Shown: positions 30,525-40,631, counted from the first letter of the stretch. The stretch: 64,000 nt of DNA from Acidobacteriota bacterium (GCA_018269055.1 JAFDVI010000023.1:1-64000), one strand, 5' to 3'. Program-made: numbers and translations. Notes: a model not told the origin generated them from the sequence alone.

Positions 30525-33500
30525 TTAGTCGGCTTTCAAGACTTCTTCGGTTTCAATGTCCGGGCCATACCTGTACGCGGAATCGGATTTCGGCTCGCGT
30601 TCGAACATTCGATAGATGACAGGCAACACCAGCAACGTTAGCAAAGTTGAAGTCACAAGTCCTCCAATCACTACCGTAGCCAGCGGGCGTTGGACTTCCG
30701 CGCCGGGGTTGGTCGAAACAGCCATTGGAATGAAACCCAGGCTGGCGACCATTGCCGTCATCAGCACAGGACGCAATCGGACGCGAGCGCCTTCGCGAAC
30801 GGCGTCACGGACAGTGAATCCCTCTTCGCGCAGTTTGTTGATGTAGGCAATCATCACCACGCCATTCAATACGGCAACGCCAAACAGCGCAATGAAGCCG
30901 ATGGCTGCCGATAGACTTAGATTCAATCCGCGTAACCAAAGCGCGGCAATGCCTCCGACTACCGCAAACGGAACGTTCAAAATAATCAGCAGCGAGTGTT
31001 TGACCGAGCCAAACATCACGAAAAGCAGAGCAAAAATCAGCACCATTGCCATCGGAACGGCGACATAACCGCGCTTCATGGCGCGTTCCTGATTTTCAAA
31101 TTGGCCGCCCCAAGTCATGAAATAGCCCGAAGGCAGTTTGACGGCGGCGGCAATTTTCGAGCGGGCTTCAGCGACGAAACTGCCAATATCACGTCCACGC
31201 ACGTTGGATTGAATAACAATGCGGCGTTGATTGTTTTCGCGGTTGATCAGGTCAGGCGCGCGAATCAACTCAACGTTGGCAATGTCCGCCAGCCGTAAGC
31301 GTTCGCCTGCAGGAGCCGTCAGCGGCAAATCGGCGATGCGGTCGGGATCATTTCGGAAGTCTTCAGGAAAACGAACCAGCACATCAAACCGCTTTTGCCC
31401 GTCAATCAACGTCGTCGCCACTTTGCCTCCGACGGCGGTTTCGATCAGTTCGCGCACATCGGCAACATTCAATCCGTAACGCGCGATTTGTTCGCGGCGA
31501 ATGGTGATTTGCAATTGCGCCGCGCCGGACAACGCTTCGGCCTGCACATCGGCGGAGCCAGGAACTTTGTCCAATACGCGGGCGATTTCGGTGGCTTTTT
31601 CTTCCAGCAGAATCAAATCTTCGCCAAAGAGTTTGACGGCCACATCGGCTTTGACGCCGGAAATGGTTTCGTCCAAGCGCATCGCCATCGGTTGCGTGAA
31701 GTTATAGGCAACGCCGGGCAGTTTCCCGAGCGCGGTAGACAGATCCTCAATCAAGTCTTCTTTGGTCTTCTTTTTCGGCCATTGGTCGTGCGGTTTCAAC
31801 ACGACATAAACGTCCCCCTGATGAACGCCCATTGCTTCGGTCGCCAGATCAGGACGGCCAATTTTGGTAACCACGCTTTCAACTTCCGGGAAGGATTTGA
31901 CGATCTCTTCGACCTTTTGACTGATGTTGACGGATTCCGTCAGGGCTACGCTGGGCAGTTTGCGGGTTTCGATGAGGATCGAACCTTCGTCCAGGCGAGG
32001 CATGAATTCCGTGCCGATCAATGCCAGAGAGCCAACCGCGATGGAAACCACGATTACCGCTGCGCCAATCGTGATCCAACGATGATGCAGAGCGGCGTCG
32101 AGCAATCGCACGTAATTACGCTGAACAAAGTGATAAATTCTGCCTTCGTGTTCTTTCACTTCTCCGCGCAGCACAAGCGAAGAAATCGCGGGAACAAACA
32201 GCAGCGCCAGTAGCAGGGAACCCAGCAACGCGGCGCAAACCGTGATCGCCATGGGCGAAAACATGCGACCTTCCAATCCTTGCAGCGTGAATACCGGCAG
32301 GTAAACGGCGATGATAATTAACACGCCGAACAGTATCGGCCTGCCAACTTCAATCGCCGCGTCATGAATGGTTTCTGTCGCGTGGCCTCGATGTTTGGGG
32401 TGACTCAACCGGCGGATGAAATTTTCCATCATCACCACTGCGCCATCTACGATCAGGCCGAAATCCACAGCGCCTAAACTCATCAGGTTGGCCGATACGC
32501 CCAACCATTTCATGACGATGAAGGCCGACACCATCGAAATGGGTATCACCGCCGCGACGACCAACGAAGCCCGGACGTTCCGCAAAAACAGGAACAGCAC
32601 AACGATGACCAGCGCCGCGCCTTCGATCAGGTTCCATTTGACGGTTTGAATGGTGTGGTCAATGACTTCAGTCTGGTCATAAAACGATTTGATGCTGACG
32701 CCCGCAGGCAGCGCAGTTTGCAAATCGGCAATTTTCTTTTTGACGCGCTCGGCGACGGATTTGCCGTTTTCCCCTTTCAGGATGATGACCATTCCGGCAA
32801 CGCGCTCGCCTGTGCCGTCGCGGGAAACCGCCCCTTGACGCTGCATCGGGCCCGTTTTGACTTCGGCCAGATCGCGCAGGTAAACCGGTGTTCCAGTGTT
32901 GGCATTGACAACGATATTTTCAATGTCACCGATATTTTTTAGCAACCCGACGCCGCGCACCGTGTACTGTTCCGCCAAATGCTCAATGTAGCCGCCGCCG
33001 AAATTGGCGTTGTTTTCGGCGACGCGGGTGAACACGTCATGCAGCGTCAACTTGTATTTCAGCAGCTTCGCCGGATCCACCAACACCTGAAACTGTTGGG
33101 TTTCTCCGCCCCAGGAATTGATTTCGCCAACGCCGGGGACTGTTCGCAATTGGAGTTTGACGAACCAATCGTGCAGCGTTTTCAGTTCCATCACACTGCT
33201 TTTGGGTTTGTCTTTGCGGTCGTCTTCGATGGTGTATTGATACACTTCGCCGAAAGCCGTGGCGACGGGACCGAGCACCGGTTCCAATCCAGACGCGATA
33301 CGCGTTTTGGCTTCGTTCAGCCGTTCGTTGATCAGTTGGCGCGCGAAGTAATTGTTCACGCCGTCTTCAAAAACGACGGTGACCAGCGACAGTCCAAACT
33401 TGGAAATTGAGCGAACTTCTTCAGTGCGCGGCAAGCCGAGCATTGCGCCTTCGATGGGAAATGTGACCTGGCTTTCGACTTCTCCGGCGGCCATGCCCGG

Positions 33501-33659
33501 AGCTTCTGTGATGATTGTGACCTGGTTGTTCGTCAGGTCCGGAAAAGCGTCAATGGGAATTGTGTACAGTGAATAAAGACCGGCGGCAATCAACGCTCCA
33601 ACCAAAGCCAGGGTGATGAATCGCTGTTTCAGGGAAAAGGAGATCAACCGTTCAATCAT
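30525..33659 (-). CDS. CusA/CzcA-family heavy-metal RND efflux pump
   Basis: A 1044-residue inner-membrane RND protein, the usual length. The N-terminus IERLISFSLKQRFITL with a first TM and IPIDAFPDLTNNQVTI, the TM4 motif GAVDFGLIVDGAVVMMEN and the paired six-TM halves place it in the heavy-metal efflux (HME) branch, with monovalent-metal (CusA) or divalent-metal (CzcA) substrates. Its ATG overlaps the metallophosphoesterase stop by 4 nt. No membrane-fusion or outer-membrane partner is in the window; the pump would have to use partners from elsewhere, or the beta-barrel protein upstream could be involved (inference). It is the last gene of a five-gene unit. Confidence 0.92.
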   Translation of the reverse strand: MIERLISFSLKQRFITLALVGALIAAGLYSLYTIPIDAFPDLTNNQVTIITEAPGMAAGEVESQVTFPIEGAMLGLPRTEEVRSISKFGLSLVTVVFEDGVNNYFARQLINERLNEAKTRIASGLEPVLGPVATAFGEVYQYTIEDDRKDKPKSSVMELKTLHDWFVKLQLRTVPGVGEINSWGGETQQFQVLVDPAKLLKYKLTLHDVFTRVAENNANFGGGYIEHLAEQYTVRGVGLLKNIGDIENIVVNANTGTPVYLRDLAEVKTGPMQRQGAVSRDGTGERVAGMVIILKGENGKSVAERVKKKIADLQTALPAGVSIKSFYDQTEVIDHTIQTVKWNLIEGAALVIVVLFLFLRNVRASLVVAAVIPISMVSAFIVMKWLGVSANLMSLGAVDFGLIVDGAVVMMENFIRRLSHPKHRGHATETIHDAAIEVGRPILFGVLIIIAVYLPVFTLQGLEGRMFSPMAITVCAALLGSLLLALLFVPAISSLVLRGEVKEHEGRIYHFVQRNYVRLLDAALHHRWITIGAAVIVVSIAVGSLALIGTEFMPRLDEGSILIETRKLPSVALTESVNISQKVEEIVKSFPEVESVVTKIGRPDLATEAMGVHQGDVYVVLKPHDQWPKKKTKEDLIEDLSTALGKLPGVAYNFTQPMAMRLDETISGVKADVAVKLFGEDLILLEEKATEIARVLDKVPGSADVQAEALSGAAQLQITIRREQIARYGLNVADVRELIETAVGGKVATTLIDGQKRFDVLVRFPEDFRNDPDRIADLPLTAPAGERLRLADIANVELIRAPDLINRENNQRRIVIQSNVRGRDIGSFVAEARSKIAAAVKLPSGYFMTWGGQFENQERAMKRGYVAVPMAMVLIFALLFVMFGSVKHSLLIILNVPFAVVGGIAALWLRGLNLSLSAAIGFIALFGVAVLNGVVMIAYINKLREEGFTVRDAVREGARVRLRPVLMTAMVASLGFIPMAVSTNPGAEVQRPLATVVIGGLVTSTLLTLLVLPVIYRMFEREPKSDSAYRYGPDIETEEVLKAD

Positions 33660-34606
33660 TGCTGGCGCTCCGAAATTTGAAGGGAAACGCCATCCAAAAC
33701 ATTGCCGGTGTCATCAATCGCCCAGAAATTCAGGTTCTTTTTGGTGGCTTCGGCAAACAAAAAACTATGAACTTTGTCGTTGCTCGCTTCGGTTAGCGCG
33801 CTGTGGCGATCAATGCCGTTCGAGCGAAGCTGACCTCCCGCGCCGCACACGAAGTAAAGTACGCCATGTTGAGGTTTGATTCGTTCGTAAAAATGATCGT
33901 GACCGGAAAGCACTACCGAAACGCCGTACTTGATCAGCAGCGGCTCCATTTTGGAGCGCAACCGGGGATCAGAACCGTGGCTTTTGCCGGACGAATACAG
34001 TGGATGATGAAAAAACGCGACCTTCCATCTGGCTTTTGAAACTGACAACGCCGATTCCAGCCATCCAAGTTGTTGGTCATTGAAATTGGTCGAATCCAGG
34101 GCAAAGAACTCAATCAAATCATCCGCCTTAGCCAGTGTGTAATAGGAGCGCCCTCCCATATTGAAGTTTGAATACTTGGTTTCAAACTCCCTGCCGTTGC
34201 GAACATCGTGATTGCCAAGAATGGCGTAAAACCTGACGTTTTGCCGCAGAAGTTCGGCGTAAGGCTGCTCGAATTTGGGACCAATGTCTGAAGCTTTGCC
34301 ACCAGAGTAAATGTTATCGCCCAGCATCAAAATCGTATCGAAAGGGCGTTCGGTCAAAAACTGAGTCAGCCGATTGGCGATGGCGATTTGCCCCGCTTTG
34401 CCAGTTCCGGCGTCGCCCAAAACTGCGAAACGAAAAGTATCAGTCGTGGCCTTGCCATTGGGAAGCGGCGGCACACCGTCGTCTGTCAAATGCGCTGTGG
34501 CTTTATCAGCGATGAACAGGAGACAAAGCAAAAAGCTCAGAATGACGGCACCGACTTTATGTGCTGGTTGCATGGTTGGAGTCACAGGTAAAACACTACT
34601 CATCAC
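33656..34606 (-). CDS. Exported calcineurin-like metallophosphoesterase
   Basis: A 316-residue protein of the purple-acid-phosphatase-like group. After a hydrophobic leader (about residues 18-38) the metal-binding motifs appear in order: VLGDAGTG, LMLGDNIYSGG, ILGNHDVRNG, FFHHPLYSSG and LSGHDHFYERI. These supply the Asp, Asn and His ligands of a two-metal phosphoesterase site. The start is a GTG at 34606 or the adjoining ATG at 34603; both lie inside the end of the FecR gene, so translation is coupled. The substrate could be a phosphoester, nucleotide or phospholipid; nothing here decides. It overlaps the RND pump gene by 4 nt. Confidence 0.85.
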   Translation of the reverse strand: MMSSVLPVTPTMQPAHKVGAVILSFLLCLLFIADKATAHLTDDGVPPLPNGKATTDTFRFAVLGDAGTGKAGQIAIANRLTQFLTERPFDTILMLGDNIYSGGKASDIGPKFEQPYAELLRQNVRFYAILGNHDVRNGREFETKYSNFNMGGRSYYTLAKADDLIEFFALDSTNFNDQQLGWLESALSVSKARWKVAFFHHPLYSSGKSHGSDPRLRSKMEPLLIKYGVSVVLSGHDHFYERIKPQHGVLYFVCGAGGQLRSNGIDRHSALTEASNDKVHSFLFAEATKKNLNFWAIDDTGNVLDGVSLQISERQQ

Positions 34607-36674
34607 GTTTGAATGTGTACCGCAAAAGCAAGATATGATTCGGAGCGCGCTGGCCGTAGCTGGTGGCTAATATGTATTCTGCCAATATAGTTTTGGTAAT
34701 TCGCCAGCCAAGACCGAAATCGGCGTAATTATCAGCGAATCGTTCATTCGTAATGCCATCGGGAACGAAAAATCCATTGGTATCCAGCAAGCGGCCAAAG
34801 CGATCCGGGAACAATCTGTGATTCTCAGTTCGCGATTGAGCCAATGTGAAAAAGGAAACGCTAGTAAACAGGTTTCGCCACAAGTCAGTTTGAAGACCGG
34901 CTTGAACTGATAGGAAACGAAGCCGCACCTTTTCACTTTCGATCAAGTTCCCCGATGCCCGCTCGGAATAATTTTCCCGTATGTTGGAAACGCCAGTGGT
35001 AAGGTCGGCGCTTAGCACGGTTCGCCGAAATAGTTGATAACCCAAACCAAAGCTGACTGCTGTACGGTTGATCCGTTCGTTTTCTGCGGCCTCGACAATG
35101 ATTGACCGGTCAATCTTTTCCCTGACCCCTGTAATCAACCAGTGTGCTTCAGCGCCGTAAAACAGGCGCTTCGTCAAGGTTCCGCGCAACTGTGCGCCGA
35201 TTTCCGATGAATGACTGGAATAGTGAACGGAATCCAGCGCCAGCGGCAAATTGTTAAATGTGCGGGAAACGTCATTGTCGTCTGCGGAAAGCAAACCGTG
35301 TCGGTAGAAAATTCCCAGTTTGTGGCCGTTTGAAAACTGATGCGTAAGCCCCAATTTGAAGCGTTTTCGTTCAATGTCAGACTTGGCTTCGATCAATTCC
35401 GCGGCGCGCAAACTCACAGCATTTGTCAGCAGCGTCGAACCACTGAGTTCGCCCAATCCTTTGACGTAATCAACGCCAAATCCAAGACTCGTCCGACCTT
35501 CTCGCCCGAAGCTGCGAGCAATCATGAAAGAACCACCATCGGAGTCAGCGTGAGTAGAACTCTTGGTGCTTCGCAATCCGGGAACTCCGTCCGGGAAACG
35601 GGGCGTTGCGGGGCCGATGACTTCCTCCTCTGAAATAGATCTGATTCGACTGTTCGACTTGGCAAAATTACCGCCAATCACCCAACGAGTATTTCCCAGC
35701 GGTAAAAAGACGGTACTTTGCAGCAAGTATCCCGCATCAACTGGTTCAACCGAGTTAGCGTTGGCCGGCAATCGAAGGCTGGTTTTGCGTAAGGAATTAC
35801 TGAAAGACGAAATCAGTAGCGTTCGGCTTTCCAGGTGTTTGAAATCTGTTGCGTAAGCCGGATTTTCCAGGCTATCGAGATGGGAATCCGAAAACGCCGT
35901 AAACCGCAACAGTGGCGGCGATTCACCGGGTTCAACCAAACTATCAACGTATCGTTCGTAATCTCCGGCGACGTAATTCCGAATGGTTCCGGTCGTCACT
36001 GAAGTCGAAGCGCTGGAGTTCAGAAGTTGCTCGTGATTTTCCGGATTCCTGCCGCTACGTTCGCCAATCTCGCCGCCGGGGCCCGGCGTAAAAAAACGAA
36101 TGTCTTCGTTCGGTTTGACCAGCACGCCGTGACCCGGAGAAACCAGTGTGTGACGATTCGGATCGCTCAAACTTTCCACTTCGACCAAACCGTCATACAC
36201 CACGACGCTGGTTTCGCCCGAAGAATTGACGCCGACGCTGAATTCCGTACCTCGCACCAGGATGGAAGCAGAGGGGCTGTTAACCCGATACGGATTCGGT
36301 TTGCCACCATAATGATTGATTTTGATCCTGACGCGTCCGATGAAAACTTGAATCAATTCGCGCAGGGAACTGGCGGTTCTGTAATCTTTGAAAATGATAT
36401 GAGAACCGGGTTGGACGGTAATCATGCTGCCATCGGTCAGCTCAATGGTGACGCGTCCGCCATTGATTGTGTCAATTTCATCACCCGGAGCCAGTTTGTC
36501 GCCGCGCCGCAGGGCGAATTTACGCGCCAGATTGATTCGCGTGGCTTTGCCCTTGACGCTGGCAACCCTGGCTTCCACGGATTGCGCAAAGGAAGAACAC
36601 TCCAGGGTTGCCGCCGCCAGCAGGGCGCAAACAGCGAAAACAAGTTTTCGAACGTAACAAGCGCGTACTTCCAA
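34596..36674 (-). CDS. FecR-domain protein fused to a C-terminal beta-barrel
   Basis: A 692-residue exported protein. I start it at a TTG (36674) 6 nt after AGAGGA, two bases past the regulator's stop; this gives a signal peptide (LVFAVCALLAAATLE). Residues about 30-200 form a FecR domain (GDKLAPGDEIDT, GRVTIELTDGSMITVQPGS, SILVRGTEFSVGVNSSGETSV, VYDGLVEVES). Residues about 290-692 are rich in alternating aromatic beta-strands ending in a YTFKRDE tail, like an outer-membrane barrel of 10-14 strands. FecR is normally a membrane-anchored anti-sigma factor; fused to a barrel and with no sigma factor nearby, its role here is probably structural or sensory. Confidence 0.75.
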   Translation of the reverse strand: MEVRACYVRKLVFAVCALLAAATLECSSFAQSVEARVASVKGKATRINLARKFALRRGDKLAPGDEIDTINGGRVTIELTDGSMITVQPGSHIIFKDYRTASSLRELIQVFIGRVRIKINHYGGKPNPYRVNSPSASILVRGTEFSVGVNSSGETSVVVYDGLVEVESLSDPNRHTLVSPGHGVLVKPNEDIRFFTPGPGGEIGERSGRNPENHEQLLNSSASTSVTTGTIRNYVAGDYERYVDSLVEPGESPPLLRFTAFSDSHLDSLENPAYATDFKHLESRTLLISSFSNSLRKTSLRLPANANSVEPVDAGYLLQSTVFLPLGNTRWVIGGNFAKSNSRIRSISEEEVIGPATPRFPDGVPGLRSTKSSTHADSDGGSFMIARSFGREGRTSLGFGVDYVKGLGELSGSTLLTNAVSLRAAELIEAKSDIERKRFKLGLTHQFSNGHKLGIFYRHGLLSADDNDVSRTFNNLPLALDSVHYSSHSSEIGAQLRGTLTKRLFYGAEAHWLITGVREKIDRSIIVEAAENERINRTAVSFGLGYQLFRRTVLSADLTTGVSNIRENYSERASGNLIESEKVRLRFLSVQAGLQTDLWRNLFTSVSFFTLAQSRTENHRLFPDRFGRLLDTNGFFVPDGITNERFADNYADFGLGWRITKTILAEYILATSYGQRAPNHILLLRYTFKRDE

Positions 36675-36676
36675 AC

Positions 36677-38110
36677 CTAATCCTCTTGCACGTCGTTGTG
36701 TGATTCTTCGCCAGATTCTTCGTCGGTCCCCAGGCCATATCGGGCAATTAATCGTTGCACAGTGCGGCGCGCTGTGCCTAGCAATTCCGCCGCGTGTTGC
36801 CGATTGCCATGAACTTTTTCCAGCACAATTTGCAGATAACGCCGCTCCAACTCTTCCAACGACGGCCAATCGGATGCCAGATTTCGCAGCGAACTTTCGG
36901 TCATCGAATTTGTGATTGGGTCGTTGAAATCTTTTACGATATGTGGCGGCAAACAATCCAGCGTGATCACTCCGTTGCTGGAAAGCGCGGCCGCTCGTTT
37001 CAGGGCATTTTCAAGCTCGCGCACATTACCGGGGAAACGATATGCCAGTAATGCTTCCGCCGCTTCCTGGGAAAGGATAGGCGGTTGATCGCCAAGGCAG
37101 TTACGTCGCAACAGGTGCTGGGCCAACAATTCAATGTCGCCGGTGCGGTCGCGCAGTGGCGGTAAATCAATGGTCAACACGCTCAACCGATAAAACAAAT
37201 CCGGGCGAAAGCCGCCTTGTTCCGCTAGTTCCCTCAGCGGTAAGTTGCTGGCGCCGATGACGCGAACGTCAACCCGACGTGTTGACGTCGCTCCGACGCG
37301 CCGAACCTCGCCGGATTGCAACACACGTAATAAACTCGCCTGAAACGCCTGACTGGTCGAAGCCAGTTCATCTAAAAATAGCGTGCCGCCGTCTGCCGCT
37401 TCAAAAAATCCCGCACGATCGGAATTGGCGCCGGTGAACGCTCCTTTGGTATGGCCGAACAGCTCCGCCTCCAACAAGGTGTCCGTTAATCCCGAACAGT
37501 TGACGGCGATGAACGGTTTCCCTTTTCGCGCACTGAATTGGTGAATTGCGCGCGCCACCAATTCTTTTCCGGTGCCGGATTCCCCGGTAATCATAACCGT
37601 CACGTCGGTCCGAGCGGCGTAGGCAATGAGTTTGTATACCGCAACCATTGCGGCGCTACGTCCGATCAAGCCGGAATGGGAAAAATCGGTTTCAGGTGTC
37701 GAATCCTGCGCCGCGGTCTTTTCCCGGTTGGCATCCAAATGCTTTTGCAGAACGGAAACCAGTCCGGCAATTTCAAATGGTTTGGCGATAATGTCATTTG
37801 CGCCTACGGCCAACGCCTGCACGGTGACATCCAGCTCACCCTGCGCCGTCATTAAGATTATGGGCAGAGAAGGTTGGGATGCGCGAAGCTCGCGTGAAAC
37901 TTCCAACCCGTCACCATCAGGCATGTAAATATCGCTGACGACAGCATCAAAGTTTTGTGCGCGCGCCGTGGCAATTGCTTCGCGGCCGCTGCGCGCCAGG
38001 CTGACCTGAAATCCGTTAAGCGTGAGCCCGGTTTCCAGCGTCATGCGAATCAAACGATCGTCGTCCGCAACTAGGACCTTGGGCAGAATTTTGGGCAGAA
38101 TTTTTGACAA
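36677..38110 (-). CDS. Sigma-54-dependent response regulator (NtrC family)
   Basis: A 477-residue regulator. The receiver domain has its phospho-acceptor Asp60 in VVSDIYMPDG and a conserved Lys in IIAKPFE. The AAA+ domain has Walker A GESGTGKE, the sigma-54 contact loop GAFTGA, Walker B GTLFLDEL and an arginine finger region. The C-terminus carries a Fis-type helix-turn-helix (HGNRQHAAELLGTARRTVQR). The frame is open to 38254 inside the kinase gene; I prefer the TTG at 38110, just after the kinase stop. The N-terminus holds a direct 12-nt duplication (KILPKILPKVL). It pairs with the upstream CHASE2 kinase and should activate sigma-54 promoters. Confidence 0.88.
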   Translation of the reverse strand: MSKILPKILPKVLVADDDRLIRMTLETGLTLNGFQVSLARSGREAIATARAQNFDAVVSDIYMPDGDGLEVSRELRASQPSLPIILMTAQGELDVTVQALAVGANDIIAKPFEIAGLVSVLQKHLDANREKTAAQDSTPETDFSHSGLIGRSAAMVAVYKLIAYAARTDVTVMITGESGTGKELVARAIHQFSARKGKPFIAVNCSGLTDTLLEAELFGHTKGAFTGANSDRAGFFEAADGGTLFLDELASTSQAFQASLLRVLQSGEVRRVGATSTRRVDVRVIGASNLPLRELAEQGGFRPDLFYRLSVLTIDLPPLRDRTGDIELLAQHLLRRNCLGDQPPILSQEAAEALLAYRFPGNVRELENALKRAAALSSNGVITLDCLPPHIVKDFNDPITNSMTESSLRNLASDWPSLEELERRYLQIVLEKVHGNRQHAAELLGTARRTVQRLIARYGLGTDEESGEESHNDVQED

Positions 38111-38147
38111 ATTCTCTGCAAATCCTTTGGAAAATGGTTTGTTACCG

Positions 38148-40631
38148 TCATTCGTGTTTGCTCTGGGCGGAGCCAATTGGCAGGCGCAGCGTGAAGGTTG
38201 AGCCTGTGCCGTTGCCACTTTCCAACATGACCCGGCCTCCGTGCAACTCGGCAATTTCGCGCACCATCGCCAGCCCTAGCCCAGTGCCCGGAGCATCGGC
38301 GTCCTCCACACGCGGTACACGGTAAAACTTCTCGAAAATGCGCGACCGAAACTCCGGTGGAATTCCCGGTCCTTGATCCGTGACCGAAACAAAAAACGAT
38401 TTGCCATCGGTTTTGGACGAAACGGTAACTTCCGTGTTGGGCAGACTGTATTTGATCGCATTGGCCAATAAATTGGTCAGCGCACGCGAAAATAAATCCT
38501 CGTCCACAAAAACTCCCGGTAATCCGCTGGCAAACTGCCGGTTCAATTTGATGCCGCGTTGAGCTGCCAATGGTTCCATCAGTAACAGGGTTTTTTCAAC
38601 CAGTGAAGTCAGGCGAATGGGGGTAAGCCGCAATTGTCGCGCTCCGGATTCCAGCCGCGACAAATCCAGATAGTCGTCTATCATCCGCGACAGCCGTTCG
38701 GAAGCTTCGTGAATCGTCTGGTGCATTTCCCGGCGGCGTTCCGCATCGGCGTCAAACTGCATCAACACTTCGCTCATGCCTTTGATGGCTGTCAGCGGAG
38801 TCCGCATTTCATGCGTGACCATCACCATTACGTCGTTTTTCATCTGCTGCAATTCGCGCTGTTTCGTAATGTCAGCCAGCGTGGCCACTATGCCCAGAGG
38901 TGACTGGTCTTCGCCTGAAGTAACCGCGGCGATTCGCAAGGTGTAATGGCTGAGTTGCGATTCGCCGATAACAAGTTCGCATTCGACGGTTTGCCGTTTT
39001 TCCAATAGGCGCGCAAGCAACTGTTTTTCCGGCCCGGCAATCCCTGGATCGGTCTCATGCAATCGCGCAAACAGATTATCACCGTGAAGGGGTTTGTCCG
39101 ATGATGCAAAAATTTGCGAGGCGCTCGGATTGGCGAAAACAATGCGACCTTCTGTGTCGGCGATGACCAACCCATCTTCAATGGAACGCAGTGCGCGATC
39201 CATGAACTGAGAGCGAGCCATCAATTGGCGCTGCAAGGTTTCCAGCAACTGTAGTTTCCAGTTTGTCCCATGCGGCCAGAATCTGCCAGTCCGCTCCACT
39301 TTGTGTTCGCCGGAAAAGTCCATCGCGACAGGCGATAATTTGGCGCTCTCGCTCAGCAATTCGGCGAATCGGTCGTCCAAATGAAAGCTCAAGGTCATCG
39401 CCCTGTAAAGCAATGTCAGGGGAATGGCAGTTCCGAATGCAATCAAGGCCGAAATCAAGGGCGGGACAACCAACCAACTGGCAAATGCCGCGTAAGCTCC
39501 CAACAGCATCAATACCAACAATGCGGTGATGGCAATGACAGGTTGCAATGCCTGTGGGTTACCAGGCGCCATCATCAGAATCAACACAACAGCAGCGGCG
39601 ATCAGAGCTGCAATCAGTGCCGCAAACCATTCCGGCGTGGATGTGTAAAAGCGTTCGCGCAGAATGGTTGTGACGGCGTTGGCCAGCACCTCAACGCCGG
39701 GCATCAAAGCGCCGTGCTGATCGCCGTCATCGCTTTCAGATTTGGTAAACGGAGACGCGATACGGTCGCTCATGGCCGCTGCGGTCGCCCCGATCAAAAC
39801 ATATTTGCCGCGAAATTCGTCCGGATTGACTCGTCCATCAATCACATCGGCGAAGCTGAATGTGCGCGGAGCAAACGATCCTGTTGGGCCAATAAAATTA
39901 AGCGACATTCGGCTGGCGCGATATGTTTCCGGCTGTGCGCTGTCTGGTTGCGCCACGGCAAAGACGGTTGATTGTTCGGTGCGCACGGGAATTGTGCGCG
40001 AACCAATCCGAACCGCTCCCGGAACTTCATGAATGTCGCTGGCTGGCGCCCCGTCCGCGATTCGAATGATTTCCGCGGATAATGACCACAACGCGTGAGC
40101 TTCATCATCGGATTCACGCAGCAACACCGCGCGAGCAACGCCATCCGAATCGGTTAAAACATTGCCGTGACCGACGCCCGCCGCCGCCCGCTCGATAGCA
40201 GGGAGCGGACGTAACCATTGCGCACTGCCTTGCGGAGCATTGGTCAATTGCGCCGCAACCACGACGTTGCCAGCGTTTTTGATGGATTGAGCCAAAGCCG
40301 AATCGTCAGATTCGGTCGTGGCGTCGCTGTAAAGCACGCTGATGCCGATGACTTTGGGGTGAGCGGCGGAAACCTTGTCCAAGGCTTGGGCTGTCAGAGT
40401 GCGCGGCCACGGAAATCGTCCAAATCGCGCGATACTGGCTTCGTCAATGGCGACAATGGCAACTTCGCCTGGCGGTTCCAATGCTCCGCGAGCGCGCATC
40501 AACGCGTCGCGCGCATACAATCCCAACCACGGCGCGCGCCAATCAACAATTAAAGCCATCACCGTCGAAACGACGATGATGGCGATGATCCAGGCGGCGG
40601 ATCTGCCCAGTTGTGAAAACGCCTTTTTCAT
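38148..40631 (-). CDS. CHASE2-domain sensor histidine kinase
   Basis: An 827-residue membrane kinase. TM1 (residues 12-31) is followed by an extracytoplasmic CHASE2 domain (about 45-330, VAIVAIDEASI, GRFPWPR, FRGKYVLIGATA), then three TM segments (about 335-410) that return it to the cytoplasm. A PAS domain (about 465-580, IEDGLVIADTEGRIVFANP), HisKA with His607 in VTHEMRTPL, and HATPase_c (NLLANAIKYS, DQGPGIP, GTGLGLAM) follow. The cognate regulator gene follows in the next 40 nt. CHASE2 ligands are unknown. CHASE2 receptors often sit beside FecR genes, as here. Confidence 0.92.
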   Translation of the reverse strand: MKKAFSQLGRSAAWIIAIIVVSTVMALIVDWRAPWLGLYARDALMRARGALEPPGEVAIVAIDEASIARFGRFPWPRTLTAQALDKVSAAHPKVIGISVLYSDATTESDDSALAQSIKNAGNVVVAAQLTNAPQGSAQWLRPLPAIERAAAGVGHGNVLTDSDGVARAVLLRESDDEAHALWSLSAEIIRIADGAPASDIHEVPGAVRIGSRTIPVRTEQSTVFAVAQPDSAQPETYRASRMSLNFIGPTGSFAPRTFSFADVIDGRVNPDEFRGKYVLIGATAAAMSDRIASPFTKSESDDGDQHGALMPGVEVLANAVTTILRERFYTSTPEWFAALIAALIAAAVVLILMMAPGNPQALQPVIAITALLVLMLLGAYAAFASWLVVPPLISALIAFGTAIPLTLLYRAMTLSFHLDDRFAELLSESAKLSPVAMDFSGEHKVERTGRFWPHGTNWKLQLLETLQRQLMARSQFMDRALRSIEDGLVIADTEGRIVFANPSASQIFASSDKPLHGDNLFARLHETDPGIAGPEKQLLARLLEKRQTVECELVIGESQLSHYTLRIAAVTSGEDQSPLGIVATLADITKQRELQQMKNDVMVMVTHEMRTPLTAIKGMSEVLMQFDADAERRREMHQTIHEASERLSRMIDDYLDLSRLESGARQLRLTPIRLTSLVEKTLLLMEPLAAQRGIKLNRQFASGLPGVFVDEDLFSRALTNLLANAIKYSLPNTEVTVSSKTDGKSFFVSVTDQGPGIPPEFRSRIFEKFYRVPRVEDADAPGTGLGLAMVREIAELHGGRVMLESGNGTGSTFTLRLPIGSAQSKHE

